From Polytrichum commune (Eukaryota; Streptophyta; Polytrichopsida; Polytrichales; Polytrichaceae): 64,000 bases of DNA. Both the position numbers and the translations under genes were made by a program. The stretch spans positions 24,428,001-24,492,000 of the forward strand of contig OX485804.1 of the NCBI GenBank assembly GCA_950295325.1, given 5' to 3'. Under the pieces are notes generated by a model. That model saw nothing but the letters and a program-made list of their open reading frames with translations. It was not told where the DNA came from and did not search any database. This document shows, piece after piece, positions 23,917-37,280 of this stretch. How positions within the stretch are numbered: position 1 is the stretch's first letter; each line of letters begins with the position of its first letter.

Positions 23917-24476
23917 GGGGTTGTTTACACCATGGACCATGAACTCATCTCAAGGCCCTGTAAAGTCTGTGATTGGCTGTTGAACTCGTCCCGGAATCAC
24001 TTCGGTTTACACCAAGGAAAAAATGTCAGAGTGACCATGGAGTTCGAGGTCTCCAAAAGACAATATTGTAAGGCCTATATTATTCACTGACACGGTCCAA
24101 TAGGTATTGCGGTGGGAGAGGCAAAAAAAATGCTCTCGTAGAAAAAGACAAGAGCCCATGGCAAAAAAAATCCTGTCATAATAAAATTTTAATGAGTTTC
24201 ATAATAAAATTTTAATGAGGTTTTTTTGGGGGAAAAGAAGATGAAGACAAGAGAAGACCAAAAAAATGGTCAAATTTGAATTTTTTTCAAAAATTCCCTT
24301 TTTGGACATATATCAAAAAAATCAGCACATCCGGTTTACACCTATTGAGGAGCCCAAAGGCTTTGTAAATTGATATTTTAAGAAATTGGACCAAGAAAGT
24401 TGGACCATGAAGCCAAACCATGGAAGAAGGCCATCTTCTATGGTCCAACTTCATGGTCCATGGTGTAAACCGGCCC
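23917..24476. mobile_element. Foldback element with GTTTACACCATGGACCATGA termini
   Basis: The left end GGGGTTGTTTACACCATGGA and the right end (reverse complement begins GGGCCGGTTTACACCATGGA) form inverted repeats that continue through CCATGAA. A second GGTTTACACC pair lies nearer the centre (about 23994 and 24332). No clear target duplication was found, so I do not assign a superfamily. Confidence 0.6.
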
Positions 24477-27400
24477 TATGAGCCCAAATAGTGTGCTCAC
24501 ATGTGTGTTAGGCGTAAAAGAATGCTAGAATTAGGATTTGATGTTTTCAACACGTATACAAAACATAAAAAAAGAGTGCCGGGGTAGGGCTTAAGTTGGA
24601 ACTGAGTTAAGTGTTAAAGATAACATTTTGGGCTAGTGTTTGATGGATTTGGATTGAACTAGGTTACTTAGTTAAGTTAGTGATATTTAGATTGGAATAG
24701 GGGGGGGGGCTCAAAATGGGTAGGGGAAGCTTAGTGTTAAGGTAGCTATAACCTAGGCTGTGGGTTAGTGGTGTTGGTTAGGCCTTGATTAATTATCTTA
24801 AGTCCAAGTTTGATTGGCTTGGAGTTAGGAGTTGAGGCTTATGCCAAAAACTAGTTTTAGTTGATGGTGGAATTAGTTGGTCTGGGCGGGCACTACTGCT
24901 CGCTTTGGGCTCGGGTTGTGTCCGTTTAGGGACGGGGGTGGCACGAAGGATAGGCCAACTGCTAGATTTCCGGGCCTGAGGAAGGAAGTCCCCTGTTCGG
25001 CCAGGGAGCTCTCTGAAACACTCTCTTAGTTGCTGGAAGGATACAGAATGCGGAGCTCGACCGTAGAAGGCCCTGCTGGAATCCTCCGAGGTTACTCACC
25101 AATCTGATGTGGGAGGGCGCACCTGGGTTGCGGATGGAGCCAAATGGGGAGGGGCAGGAAGAAAAAAACGAGAGCTTGGAAAGCCACCAGGGGCGGTTGA
25201 AGGCGGCCGGACATCGTTCTCACCTGGATTTGGATTTACACAAGGGCCCGGACTGCAAGTGGCATTGGCAAGGAGACGAAAGGATGTAGGAGGTGGCTGT
25301 AGGTGAATGCCGAGAGATGAATCTGTTGTGGGTAACCGGTGCATTTACATCCGCATTCACTGGAATCATTGCACAACCTAGGAGATTGCTACAAGAGGGA
25401 AGCGGCCAACATCAGCTAAGTGGGTTATGCCTCTCGGTCTTCCTCGCAGTTGAATCGTCCTCGGCTGTTCTTTGGTAATGCCAACCAATGCCAGTGTGGG
25501 GGTCAACTTGGTGGAGGTAGAGAAGGGAGATCTGCTCGGGGGAGCGCATGAGCTGGGCTTCTAGCCGAATCGATCGGGTCAGAAGCAATCCCCGCAGGCC
25601 AGAGGGAGTGGCTTTGAGGTTGCAACCTCAGAGTTGGTAGAGGGAGCAGCGGGAAGGATCTGCTGTCTGTTGGTTGGACAATGAAGCCTGGGCCGACTGG
25701 GAGGAAACCAGGTATGCGGCAGGAGCGTGGAATTCAGCGCAGAGTTATTGGCGAGGTCCCGGCGGTAGTCTGCCGAGGTGAACTGGTGGGAGACGGAGAG
25801 ATGGAAGTGGGGCAGAGAAGGCGGCAGGCACTCCAGGGGCCTTCCGAGATGGCACAGTAGAAGGGGTCCGAGGACTAGGTAGGGGTTGAAGGGGGGTTAG
25901 GCCTTAGGACAGTTGGGTTTTGTAAGGCACATTAGTATGAGCCGCAGCTAATTAGTAAATTGGCTTTTGGTTAAGTGTGATTGCGGTGCTAGGAAGTGCA
26001 AGTGTGGAATGTGTTAGTGGGGATGGTGGGCATGAGACAGAAAAGTATTTTTTGAATACTATAATCCTTGCTTGATGGAAATAAAGTTGTATGAGGCTTC
26101 ACCTTCATGGGATGGATGTATTAAGATGCTAAAACCCACAACCTAAGGAGGTTACCCGAACACATGTGGGTCACATACCTTCACCTGGATTACGACGCTT
26201 AAAGGTGGGGGTTTGTGGCTGACAGGCCCTAAGTGGACAGAAGAGTCCGCAAATTCCACCTGGCATTTATGTCAGTAACATTGACATGTAATTCACCACA
26301 CTTTCCATCCTTATCTATTTTTGCAATTTGAATTTGAGATTGAGTTTGTTACTCCATATTGATTCAGGTGGAACTTGCTTTCTGGAAGTTTATGATTGAA
26401 CTCACCTTGTGGATCAATCCAGCTGCTGTGGGGAAACTACGACTAAATTATCTGGGAGCATTTGACATCCCACCAAGTATATCACTGAGCTCTATGATGA
26501 CATTATTGTGATCTCCAACTACAACAGCTGGTCCTTAAGAATTTTCTCCACAATACCAACTTCTTAGATGAATTGGGTTGGAGATTATTAAGGAACCTTT
26601 ACACTGAAACACTCTAATGGGGTGACACCCTAATATTATTTCTATTGGTGTTGCTAGGCTGAATGTTCAGGTCCATTGGCCTCAATTTAGGCCCAAAACG
26701 TTCTTAGGAGTTTCATGCAAATTTTGTATACTCTCTTTATGTTGGATGACATGAAATCGTCATCAAACTCTTAAGAAGTGCATAGCAATTTCATTATTAA
26801 AGTGTACATTGGAGGTGAATTATTTCATGTTTTTCATCCTAATACCTTGGTGTAAGTGTCATGTGTCCATAAATGTGTTTCATTATGTCCAATTTTATTT
26901 TTAAACGTTCATTTTTCATGTAGCCATGTTATTGTGTAATGTGGCCCATGTTTGGTTTCATACGTAAAGTCATACAATTGATATGCAATACATCTTTAGT
27001 TCTATTGGTACACAATTGAATGATAAGTGTGAAGAAGAAAATTGGGATCATTTCAGTTAATTTTTGTTGTCCTTTTCATTCCTTAATCCTAAGGTCAACA
27101 ACTCTGACATCAACCATAGATAACAGTTAAGAAATCAACATGATATCATTAGTAACCCTAATCCTTGTTAATTAACTTTGTCATTGTATTGATTATGGAG
27201 TATTAAATGTAGGTATGATCCAAAATATGCTCCACAATACAAATCTAAGCACACCAACTATGTAAAGTTATTTGCTTTAGTCCGTGTTTGTTAGACACTC
27301 ATTCTTGCACCCCAATTGTGAATGACCCCTACATCTAACATTATCTAGTTGAACAAGCATGTTGGGTGGGTCCAAGAATATGTCAAAGATTGATTTTGGT

Positions 27401-29201
27401 GAATGCCATGTGATCCTTCACTATGCATATTCAACCTAAATAACAATTACGTTGCTTCCGTAAATATACCGGCATCTAACTTTTCATTTGTGTCAGTCCC
27501 ACCGGCCGCCCTCAACGACCGATTAACATCATGTTCTTTAATTAGCGTGTCTTCTCGTCATCTTGGCTTATTTAACGAAGACCCTTTGTAAGCTCTAGGG
27601 GAGAAAGTTAGCAACTTCTTTGCTAATGCATATTATTCTTTGTTGAAGTAGGGTTCTTGGCTACATACGGAAGGCTTATGCTGAAGATCATAGAATACAT
27701 GATAATTTTAGCACCGAGACAACCGCCTTCCTACTACAGGGTTGACAACTTACTAACTTACTAACTTAGTAACGACGGTCTAGGAGGCCAATTGTCCAAT
27801 AGGTTAGGTCCATTGATTTTGAAATCAACTCTCCCCTTTGTTGGTTTTACTGCATAACTTTCTTATATGTGGAATGGAATAGGCTGATTGTGCTTAATAA
27901 GTGTTATAAGTTTCTGTTATTTCAACAAAGGTGTAGAAATTGATAAAGATAAAGGGTCATATAGTAGGTAAAGTGGTAGGATATTGTAAGTTGTTCCAAC
28001 CAAAGAGTACTCGAGAGTAAATTTTTTATATATCCTAGTGTTTGAAGTGTCTTCTTTAGCTTGACAACTTCAGTAAATGCAAGGTTAGCACCACACGATT
28101 TTTTACAACTAGGTTTTTCATAGTTTTTTTTAAATAACCCAATCATCTAAGGTTCAACAAAATCCAGTTTTATTCGGTTTTATTACAAATAAGTTGAGAT
28201 TATAGGGCACAAGACCCAATGTCCGCCAATGATGGTGTCGATTGCCAAGTGTTGGAATAAAACCATGATTTTATAAGAAAAAATCGGGTTTTTTTGCATT
28301 AAAACCAAAAACCCAATGCATCGGCTCAAAAAGGTTAGGTTTTTCCCACCCTTGGGTATATGTAGATGGAAATATTCTAGCTGATGTTGTATGTTAGGTC
28401 ACAGTAGGACAGGGTTAGCTATAGAATTGCTCAAACTTTTCTTTTAGTCCTCTGTGTCTTTCTTTAGTGTTCACTTCACAGTAGTTAAACTTTGCGCCCA
28501 AAACTTTAACGTAAGAAGTTGATGATATCGTTTTTTACCTTCGTTCATGTGCACTATGTGTAGCGGTACTCTAGTAACATTAAGTTGAAAGTAATTGTAG
28601 TTGGCATCTAGCAATGTTACACTTGTCATAATTAAACTATGGGTGAAGAGATACATGTTACTTGTAAGTGAATTTAATACTCCACATGGAGTATTGTTAC
28701 TTGATTTTCCTTATGTCCTTATGGCTGGTAAGATGGTACAAAGATGGCATAGTTTTCCAAGCCCTACTCTTAAGCCATTGGTATGAGGTGATCTATGGAA
28801 CACTATATTCGTTAATTGGAAACTTTTGAAAGTCTCAAAATAAAATATGCCCATAGTTTGGGATGCCAATATTGTGGGCATACGGAATATTGGAAACATC
28901 AAGAACATGACGATTTAAAAATTTGTACGTAAAGGATATTCTTATTACTAAAAATAGATAATTTCAATTAAAATGGAAAGTGAGCTCCATGTGGAAAATA
29001 ACAATCCACTCCAAAAAAAACAAATGGTTTATGTCATTATAGAGTTTGGGGTGCGCATCCCATAAGTAAGGCTCTTATGAATTTGGATGGCACATCCTAA
29101 ACGTATACCACAATGGAGTGTGACAAGTCCACTAAGTCTATTAAAAACCAAATCTACTAATCGCCCATGTTTTTCGCCATTAACTCCCACCTATGTTATG
29201 T
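24477..29201. other. Gene-poor stretch
   Basis: No supported gene. 24880-25910 is GC-richer than its surroundings and G-rich on the plus strand; its open frames are short and overlap on both strands. The remainder is AT-rich with scattered short frames. It probably represents decayed transposons. Confidence 0.4.
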
Positions 29202-32200
29202 TTACACATCTCCATCTTCCGCTTCATATCCATTCTCGGCGTCATTTTTTGCCGCTGCAATACGTGCCAAGTTGTCTTTGGCAAAATCTATATGTTTTTG
29301 GGGGATGGTCATTGTTTCTGTTTTGGACCCTTTGCGCGGCTTCCAAGCACAAAGTATAGTATCCGTATTTATCCAAACCGGTGTGTACGCTGAGTCCACA
29401 GTCCACTTAAAATTCTTTTTGGTGTCCCAACCTAAATAAGTGCGTAGCACATTATGGTCTTTAGTGCTTGGACGACAATATTCCACCTCAATTTGACGAA
29501 AATTGGGGCTAGTTCGAACAAAATTGGGTGAAGACAATGCTTTCACCAACCAAATTGGCTTGGGATGCTCCTCATCCCCTGCTCGTACAAGGACCAAATA
29601 ACCTTCATGGCAATCAACACCTACACGAAACGACGGTGCCGGTCGATTGCGGGCAGGGCCAACGTAATGCTCGTCCATTGCGAACTCTTCACGAACGTCT
29701 CCATTGCTAAAAAACATGGTGTCGGACTCGACAACCGTTAAACGGCTTTGTGGTCAAAATCCTTGTGTTAAAGTTGTACGGGTGTCGCCACCAAGTGTCA
29801 TTAGGGCCGAGCGAATGCAATCCCAATACGCAATTAAAGGCTCATGAGTATCTTTAACACGTCTAGTGATGTCTTCCTCACACAACTCTTTCCAATATTC
29901 AATGAATCCGGATATGCCTTTGATGATTTCCGGCCCATTCCTCATGAGATCAGGTTTGCAAGGCTTTGGATCCCCATCCGGAAGCAAACATTTGTCATCA
30001 TTGTCTTGATGCCATACGAATATACCATCATCCGGGCCCCAATTAGGAGATGTGCACAAAAGCTTGAATTGCATGGCTGGGAGACCATCATCCCTTATAT
30101 AGAATCGGAATTGTTGTGCTTTGGTATGCCCCACCAAACGGTCCCCTCCCTTCAACATGTATGACTTGATGAAGGCCTTGAAATTTGGTACTTCCTCAAT
30201 CATGTGCGGAATTACTGGCATATGGTCCAAATCCATATACGATTTCATAAGAAGAGGTATGGTTGGAAAATCTTCTTCATGCAACTTCATGCTCCACCGT
30301 CCGAATGATGCATCAATGTCGTCGTGTGTACGTCCCACCATAAAAAACGACACAAACACCTCCTTGAAGATTCCTTTCGCCACGAGCAATGACCAAAAAC
30401 AAAATACATATCGACATTTGTTGTCTTTCGCGCAATTATCAAGTTGAACGTGAAGAGTTGGAGGCAATGGTTTTGCACAAATAGGTTCTCCCGGTGGTTC
30501 TGGCAATGACGACATACAAACCTCCTTCCCCGCAAGCACTGCTTCGTAAAGGGGTGTCGTTCCACAACCATCAAAAAATGCACGTGATTGTTGCGCACCT
30601 CTCCATGAGGAGTGCCCGAAACACCATGGGCACAAGGGGGACCCCGGAGTGACACCCGGGACTTGTGGCGCCGTTGGTGAGAGGGCCCAAGTGATCCTAG
30701 TGTGGGTGAGGGCCCCGGGCGTTGGGAACGCCTCCCACCCACGGAGACTAGGAGGCATGAGGGTAAGGCCATGAGCTATGCGTAGCTCATGGCGTGGTGA
30801 TTCTAGAATGCTCAAGAACACCTCAATCGGAGGTGTGAGCTAGGAGTTATGGCCATTTGAGTGGCGCGCTGTCCCGGGACAGCGCCCTGCTACAGCAGTG
30901 CCTGGGAGTGATTCCCGGGACTGCCAAGGTTCAAACAGGCATAACTTCCTGACCACTTGCCCGAATGGGGCAAGTGAGGAGTCCATCGGCATGTACGTGA
31001 AGCGTAGATGAAGATGGAGTGGTTGGTTGCTGGAATCAGACATCATACAAGGAAGTTATGATGGTCTGAAGCTGCTGGGGGCTTCTAGGCCCAGCGGCTA
31101 AGGGAAAATGTCCACTTGGCCCCAACTCTTGGTAGAGAGACAAGAGGTTGGTTGACGGTGGGGTAGGGGCCCCGCGTAGAGTCCTAGAGGCTTATATGGG
31201 TGAGGTGGTGTGGCCTCACCCACCCGAGGCCGAACGGCACGGCCTCCATTGGCATTGGCCTAATGTGAGGCCATAGTTGCCTAGTATGGTTCGGGTTGTT
31301 GTAGTGTTGCTTCGGCAACGCGATGATCAACATAAGATTGGACTTCCATGGATGGAAGTCCACATCTAAGGATTGGTTACCAATTAAAGGGGTTGGTTAC
31401 CGATTAAAGGGGTGAGTCCCGAAGTAAAGCAAAGTAGGAGGGTTGGTTCCCCTCCTATGAACTATAAGGTCCGGGGTGAGAGGAGCTAACCATTAGCATG
31501 GCGGTATGCGAAGGGTTAGCGACTCGTAACCTTTGCTAGAATTGCAAATTGGCAAGGTTGTTAAGGGGGCTAGCAAGGGTTGCGACAGTGATGAATGTAA
31601 CGGCGGCTTCTCCAGATCGCGCAAGAGTTTTGCAAATGAACCCACTGTGTGGTTAGCATCGCCAGGGTAAAAATCCAACCCATAATGGGCATACTTTACG
31701 TCTCCATGGCCGTGGGCAATCATCCCTGCGAAAAAAAACAAACGATGCTTGAACAACAACAATAACAACGACAACTCCAAACGGAGGTATGAAATTGGAT
31801 ATTTGGCAAACACACCCAATAAAATTTGAGAGAATTTGAATACATATTTGTGATTCAATACAAACCTGTGATAGATACGGGTAACTTGAAAAGACCATCC
31901 GTGGCCTTTATTTTGCGTGCATAACAAGGGCATGCGGTCTTGGCGTGGTCCATTTTATCATGGATGATTGTTAGAACTTCTGTAGGCCTCATTATGGATA
32001 GAGCACGGTTCTTGTAGTAATCTTGACGGTGAGCCTCTTGGTTGTTGACATGTTCAATATATTTTGCTTGGTGTCTAGTGTGGGATTCGGTACCTATGGG
32101 GTGGGCGTCTCGAAGACCTTTGTATTTTTCACACGTCGTACACCTAGCGAATTTGTCCCCTGGTCTCTTCAAAATGTATTCGGCAAACTGTTGGTTTTTA

Positions 32201-33342
32201 ATCACACTCAACTTGGACAAAGAAATGGGCCCACATCCCGCTATGCGATCCACTTCATTGATGTCCGTTAATATGTTCTTCCATTTTGTACCCGTGGGCA
32301 ACACCATTTGTACAACTTTCTCCCCTGACGACAATGTCCTCGTCTTGTGGGGCATTGCATCGGCCAATGGGACTATGATGGTGGAGAGTGTCGCGGAGGT
32401 TTAGAGTGTAGCCTCCCTAGGTTTCTTTGTACCCGAATTGCCATGAAAACGAGAGCGGCGACCCAACAATGAATATTTTTGAAACCTATAAAAGTCAGAC
32501 TTTGACACGGCGTAGATGGTATACCACGCAGTACAACACACTTCCACATTATCAAGTGTGACCACCTTATGCCCATGGATGTCAATGTGGACATTTCTGT
32601 GGACCTCGAGTTTCTTTGCCGATCTCATACGGAAATCCGCAAGCCACATCTCTTGACGTAGGGACTTAATTTTCTCCCGCGGGAAAAATTGGCAACATTT
32701 CCTCTCGCAACAGTCCTTGGCGGACACAAAACGGATAGATTCGTCTCCCAATATGCGATCCCGTCGACGTTCCTTATCTCCACGAGGCACACGGTTAGAA
32801 TCATATCTGCGTAGGCCTTTGCGAGGACGTATTTTGGCCAACAAAGCTAATTGCGTTTGCTTATGGCGGCGGTCATGATCCAACAAGCTTACTCCGTCAT
32901 GGAGAACCCGACAAAGAGGCCATCGACGCAAGGAAAATCTCCATGTCACCGGGACGTCAAACGGAAGCAAAGAATTCAAGATGCACACACCCACATCATT
33001 GGGACCAAGGGGGTTGGCATCCATACAATCACAGGGATCGGAATTTCTACATATGCCATCTGCCACCGGGACACCAACATCGTTGAAAAGAACAACATCA
33101 AGGCCCACCCATTGCTCCCTACCGAAACCGGCACATAACGGAATGTCATCATTGTCATCCCCGAAACGTATAGATTGTTCGTGCGTTTCAAATGATTCGT
33201 GGGAGGATGAATCCACAAACCCACCCATGGCATTTGCCATGCCATGACTACCCGCCGATGGCGAAGATAGTTCACAGTCACCATCGGAAGAGGAAGCTTT
33301 TGTGGACAACTCCAATGAACTATATCCAATGTGCATCGCCAT
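29202..33342 (-). pseudogene. DUF7869-type transposase-like gene (degenerate)
   Basis: Reads leftwards from ATG 33342 (MAMHIGYSSLELSTKA). The N-terminal half has a Cys/basic stretch (AKDCCERKCCQFFPREKI), then SLLGRRSRFHGNSGTKK. The middle has FARCTTCEKYKGLRDAH and DKMDHAKTACPCYARKI, a Cys/His pattern. An intron 31865-31726 separates SITG from MIAHGHGDVKYAHYGLDF. After removal of a 983-bp insert (30596-31578) the frame continues QQSRAFFDGCGTTPLYEA, LHVQLDNCAKDNK and VGRTHDDIDASFGRWSMKL. These motifs are those I associate with DUF7869 proteins, widespread in non-seed plants; conserved Asp residues suggest an RNase H-like nuclease fold (inference). It ends EAEDGDV at 29202. In-frame TAA at 32401-32403 and TGA at 29754-29756 break it. 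It diverges from the ParB-like gene at 38800, and palindromes cluster just upstream. Confidence 0.75.
30596..31578. mobile_element. 983-bp hairpin-rich insertion, LTR-like
   Basis: It is flanked by GTTGCG at 30590-30595 and 31579-31584. Removing the insert and one repeat restores ...HSSLSQ joined to QSRAFFDGCG in the minus-strand gene, so both ends are certain to about one base. The interior has a TATA-like CTTATATGGG at about 31190 and several strong palindromes: 30769-30792, 30866-30885, 30954-30976 and 31339-31362. A 5-6-bp duplication fits an LTR-type (solo LTR) insertion, but the ends are not TG...CA, so the class stays open. Confidence 0.75.
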
Positions 33343-33482
33343 CCAACCTAAACAAACCACCAATAAATGACCAACACAACAACAACCGCAATACATACAA
33401 AAGCGGATACGAGATATGCCTACATATATGGCTGAAAAATCACAACCAACACTCGCCACACCGTTGCGGGACCTCACATATG

Positions 33483-34792
33483 AAGACGAACGTGCGTTCG
33501 ACAACAGCCCCATGACATGCAAATCCTACACGGGACTCAGACGTCCCTGCACAACGGAACCCCATTCCAATATATATTACCCGTGAAGGGCTTTGGGTGG
33601 AGTCGCCAATAAAACATTGGAAGGATTGTCCACCACCAAGGGACAACACAAACACATATATTCACGAACGCGAGGACGAAAACATCAACCCAATATACAA
33701 TAAAATCTAAATGGGACATATTATAAGAGCACCTAAAATATACTTGCCACTTTATTCACATGCAGTAAGCATCATATTTGAGGGGCGTATATTTGATGGG
33801 CGAGTGTTTACGAACGATCGTTCGTTAGCTACAGCTGAAATGGAGGGCTTATGTACACGAACGATCGTTCGTAAGTTCCAGCCGAAACATAGGGGCGGAT
33901 GCATACGACCGATCATATGTATGTTACAGCCGCGACAGTGTTAGGCAAAAATGATTGGACACGTCCAAATAGAGATATCTATAGCCACGTTACAGGGATA
34001 CATGAAATCCAATATCCAGTGGAAAATGACAATCGACATCTATCACTAAAATCATGATTGAACAGATACGAACGAGCGTTCGTATCTAACATTAACACGG
34101 TGTAGTCCTCTACACATGCTTGTGTCAACAAGTCTGTTGGTGGATGCGTGGACGGTGGATAGGTGGTATTTACGAACGCGCGTTCGTAAAATTGGAAAAC
34201 ATCATTATCCGTGGACATAAATGGTAGTGCGAAATACGAACGAGCGTTCGTATCTATTCTAAACATGGTGTAGTCCTCCACACACGCTTACGTTAACAGG
34301 TCTGTTGGTGGATGTGTGGACGGTGGACAGGTGGTATTTACGAACGTGCGTTCGTAAAATTGGAAAACATAATTCTCCGTGGACATAAATGGTAGTGCGA
34401 AATACAAACGAGCGTTCGTATTTAACTTCCATATTGTGAACGTGGCCAATGCACGGAAGTGTATAAATTAAGGAATATTTATGGATTCTTGAAAAATAAT
34501 CCCAGGTGATATTTACGAACGCACATTCGTAAATATCCCATCATCAGATGTTCCGTTGGAGAAAACGGTTACACGGGAACTCCTGCGCGTCTGGGTCTTG
34601 AAGGTAGATATACGAACGTACGTTCGTATATAATCGACACAATTTTCGTGCCTAGTTCTGTCTATAAGTAACTCAATGTCGAGTACGGTTGTAAACAACT
34701 TACGAACGCACGTTCGTAAACAACTCACATCATATTTATGTACCTCTTGTACATGTGCTACCAACTCACGTTTACGAACGTGCGTTTGTAAA
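33483..34792. promoter_or_regulatory. Palindrome cluster A (upstream of DUF7869 gene)
   Basis: Thirteen 22-bp sites, consensus arm TTTACGAACG, two variable bases, arm CGTTCGTAAA. Starts: 33483 (weaker), 33807, 33854, 33903 (degenerate), 34065, 34169, 34233, 34337, 34401, 34512, 34609, 34699 and 34771. All lie 5' of the minus-strand start at 33342. Outer arm bases vary; ACGAACG and CGTTCGT are nearly constant. They would suit binding of a symmetric protein dimer. Their spread through introns elsewhere suggests the cluster could also lie in a leader intron. Confidence 0.9.
34065..34422. repeat. 168-bp tandem repeat carrying two palindromes per unit
   Basis: Units start at 34065, 34233 and 34401 (the last partial). 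Each full unit holds one palindrome with AG centre and one with TTTACGAACG arms (34169, 34337), separated by the shared text GTGTAGTCCTC and GTGGACGGTGGA. Local duplication therefore multiplied the sites. Confidence 0.9.
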
Positions 34793-36111
34793 CGTCCGGT
34801 ATTTGCGGCGGTATATAAGGGTATGTGCAGTCTGTAGTGGACCTGGGGGGTGTAGGGTTGGCGCACAAGAAAATGGTTTGAGCGCGTTCCAGTCAGGTCT
34901 GTGGAGCGCACACTTGGATGTGCCGCAGAAAAGAGCTCTTCTGTGGGGGGAAGAGCTTTAAGTACCTTCCCCCCAATGGTTCAAAATCCCTTGGATGCTA
35001 TTTAAAAAGTGGATTCCCGCCGCCTACTTTGACCTAACAATATGCCATTCCATTCATGCGCAATATATAAATAGCATTATGTATGGAACATGTCTTGCGT
35101 GCACGCAACATATTGTAAATGTATAAATCCGTCGCACACCTTAGTTGTTACCAAGGTCGCACGAAAATATGTCTATATATCTATATGTCTATATTTATAA
35201 GTCTATATATATGTATAATTTATATTTTACTATTTTATATATGGGTTATTATAATATATATATATAGGTTGATGGGTTAACATTGAGTATTAAATTATTT
35301 GCGACTAAGGTGTGAAGTCCAAGTGAATTGATGAAGGTTTAAGTGATATATATATTCACACACACAATGAGGTAAGAGTGGCTAAGAACATATTGTGGAA
35401 TCCCCTAAAATTGTAGATATCATATGATTCACATAAAAAAAAATGCTTGTAATATGGTCACCAAGTGCATAAATACCAATAAAAAATCGCTTAATCCATA
35501 GTGGCTTGTGCTAGGTAGATTGAGGACATTTGGAAGTGGAGGCTCACCAAACATCGGCCCATATTAATATGACTCATTGTTGCAATTCATCATTGGTGAA
35601 AATTAAAGTTTAATGCACTAGTATTCGATCGTTAGTTCAAGTTGACACCTAATTAAATGACTTGACGTCCTATTGGAAATTCACTTTAGGTCCACCATGG
35701 TGTGGAAATGGATAACTAATTTGGAATGGTGCATACAATAGTATGCACTTACAATTATATATTTGTATTATTTGCAACAAGAAGTATGTGCATGACCATA
35801 GCTTAAACTATTGATTTAAGTTGAAGTCTTAAACCATTCATGTTATAATAAGACTAAGTGTGTATTTTGTGATCAAATTGCACTCAAAACTATTAAGGTG
35901 AAAGGGCTAGCATTTCAAAATTCATTCTTCACCCCCTAAACCAATGTTTTATATCAAAATGACAATTACTGGCATGAGTCTAGATTATTATAGTTGCTAT
36001 GACCCAAATAAGGCAAGTTCCAATCGAACCAACATTCGTAGACCATTTTGACATGATGCGCATAGACCACAACATGGCCATATATAAGAAAGGTTGGTAA
36101 GGTAAAAAAAT

Positions 36112-36185
36112 GTAGGGTTTAGGGTTTGGGGTTAGGGTATAGAGTTTGTGAAAGTTGTCTATGTGGTTTGCGGGCTTAGGGTTTA
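36112..36185. repeat. Telomere-like TTTAGGG patch
   Basis: GTAGGGTTTAGGGTTTGGGG and a further GGGCTTAGGGTTTAG resemble the plant telomere repeat, in short degenerate form only. Confidence 0.55.
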
Positions 36186-36285
36186 GATCGTTACTTCAAT
36201 GCATTATATACACAAACAATATCGACTCCTAAATAATCCATATCGCACTAACTTAATTTATGGGAAGCTCATACTATCAATTATT

Positions 36286-36541
36286 GATACTACTAGCAAA
36301 ACATGCGACCACATGGCTAAAATACACTACACTAAATATCATATTTAGTGTTTGATTGTATAATATAGTGTTGTTACATTATCATGGTCAACACTAAATT
36401 TCAATTCTTTGATACTACTAGCAAAACATGCGACCACATGGCTAAAATACACTACACTAAATATGATATTTAGTGTTTGATTGTATAATATAGTCACTGT
36501 GTTGTTACACTATCATGGTCAACACTAAATTTCAATTCTTT
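36286..36541. repeat. Tandem duplication of 125-131 bp
   Basis: Copy 1 is 36286-36410 and copy 2 is 36411-36541; copy 2 has a 6-bp insertion (CACTGT). Each includes the palindromic ACTAAATATSATATTTAGT. Confidence 0.9.
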
Positions 36542-37188
36542 GATAATTAGTGTTGGACATATTAAATGGGCCACCACATTTCCTACTACCATGTCCTTTA
36601 TGCTTTTATCATTGTTAATTTTTTTTTCATATTAATTTCCTTACACAAAATTTGTGCATGCGACATCCACATATTACCATTATAGTTGAAATTAAGTGTT
36701 TGAGTTCACAATGAATAGTAGTTACTTTCATAGGGTTACTGATATTTAGTGTACTATGCGTTTGTATTTAGAGTATCTAACACTAAATATCATATTAAGG
36801 GTGGTTCAAGCTAACACCTCATTAAATTAATGACATCGTATTGAAAATTGAATTTTCATCCACCTCTTGTGGAGAATCAGATAGCCCCTCTCCACAATTC
36901 AAATTGAGTCATTTATATATGTAATATTTATTTGAGGAACCATTGAAGAACTTTAAAGATGTCTCGTTCATGAAAACGACATTTGCATCTTGGGGGTGGA
37001 TTCTTCATCGAAAACCTACTAAATGACATGAATTGTTAAATACAAATTATCTGAACATACTTTTCTAAAATATGTTTACAAGGAATCCATATGTCGAGGT
37101 ACTAAGGGGATACGGAAAGTTAAATTTATGTCCCTAAACTAAGCTCCTCCCATCTCCTATTTCATTTTTCCTGAACCCTCATCCCTCC

Positions 37189-37280
37189 ATGTCCCCATGG
37201 TATCCCCTCATCCCCATCCCCATTCCCTCCATCCCCTCCATCCCCATCCCCATCCCCATCCCCCTCCCCCATCCCAGCCC
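37189..37280. repeat. CCCCAT-type microsatellite
   Basis: Repeats of CCCCATC and TCCATC units lie just upstream of the presumed leader of the ParB-like gene. Confidence 0.8.

Larger units (their letters stand above)
34793..37180. other. AT-rich region between the divergent genes
   Basis: No gene. It contains a telomere-like patch of TTTAGGG variants (36112-36185) and a tandem duplication (36286-36541). None of the 22-bp palindromes occurs here, although they flank it on both sides; it may be younger inserted DNA. Confidence 0.5.

Noticed and set aside
24880-25910. GC-rich patch as a possible inverted partner of the GC-rich patch at 53150-54060
   Set aside because: Opposite strand composition bias is similar, but I found no shared stretch on comparing them by eye.
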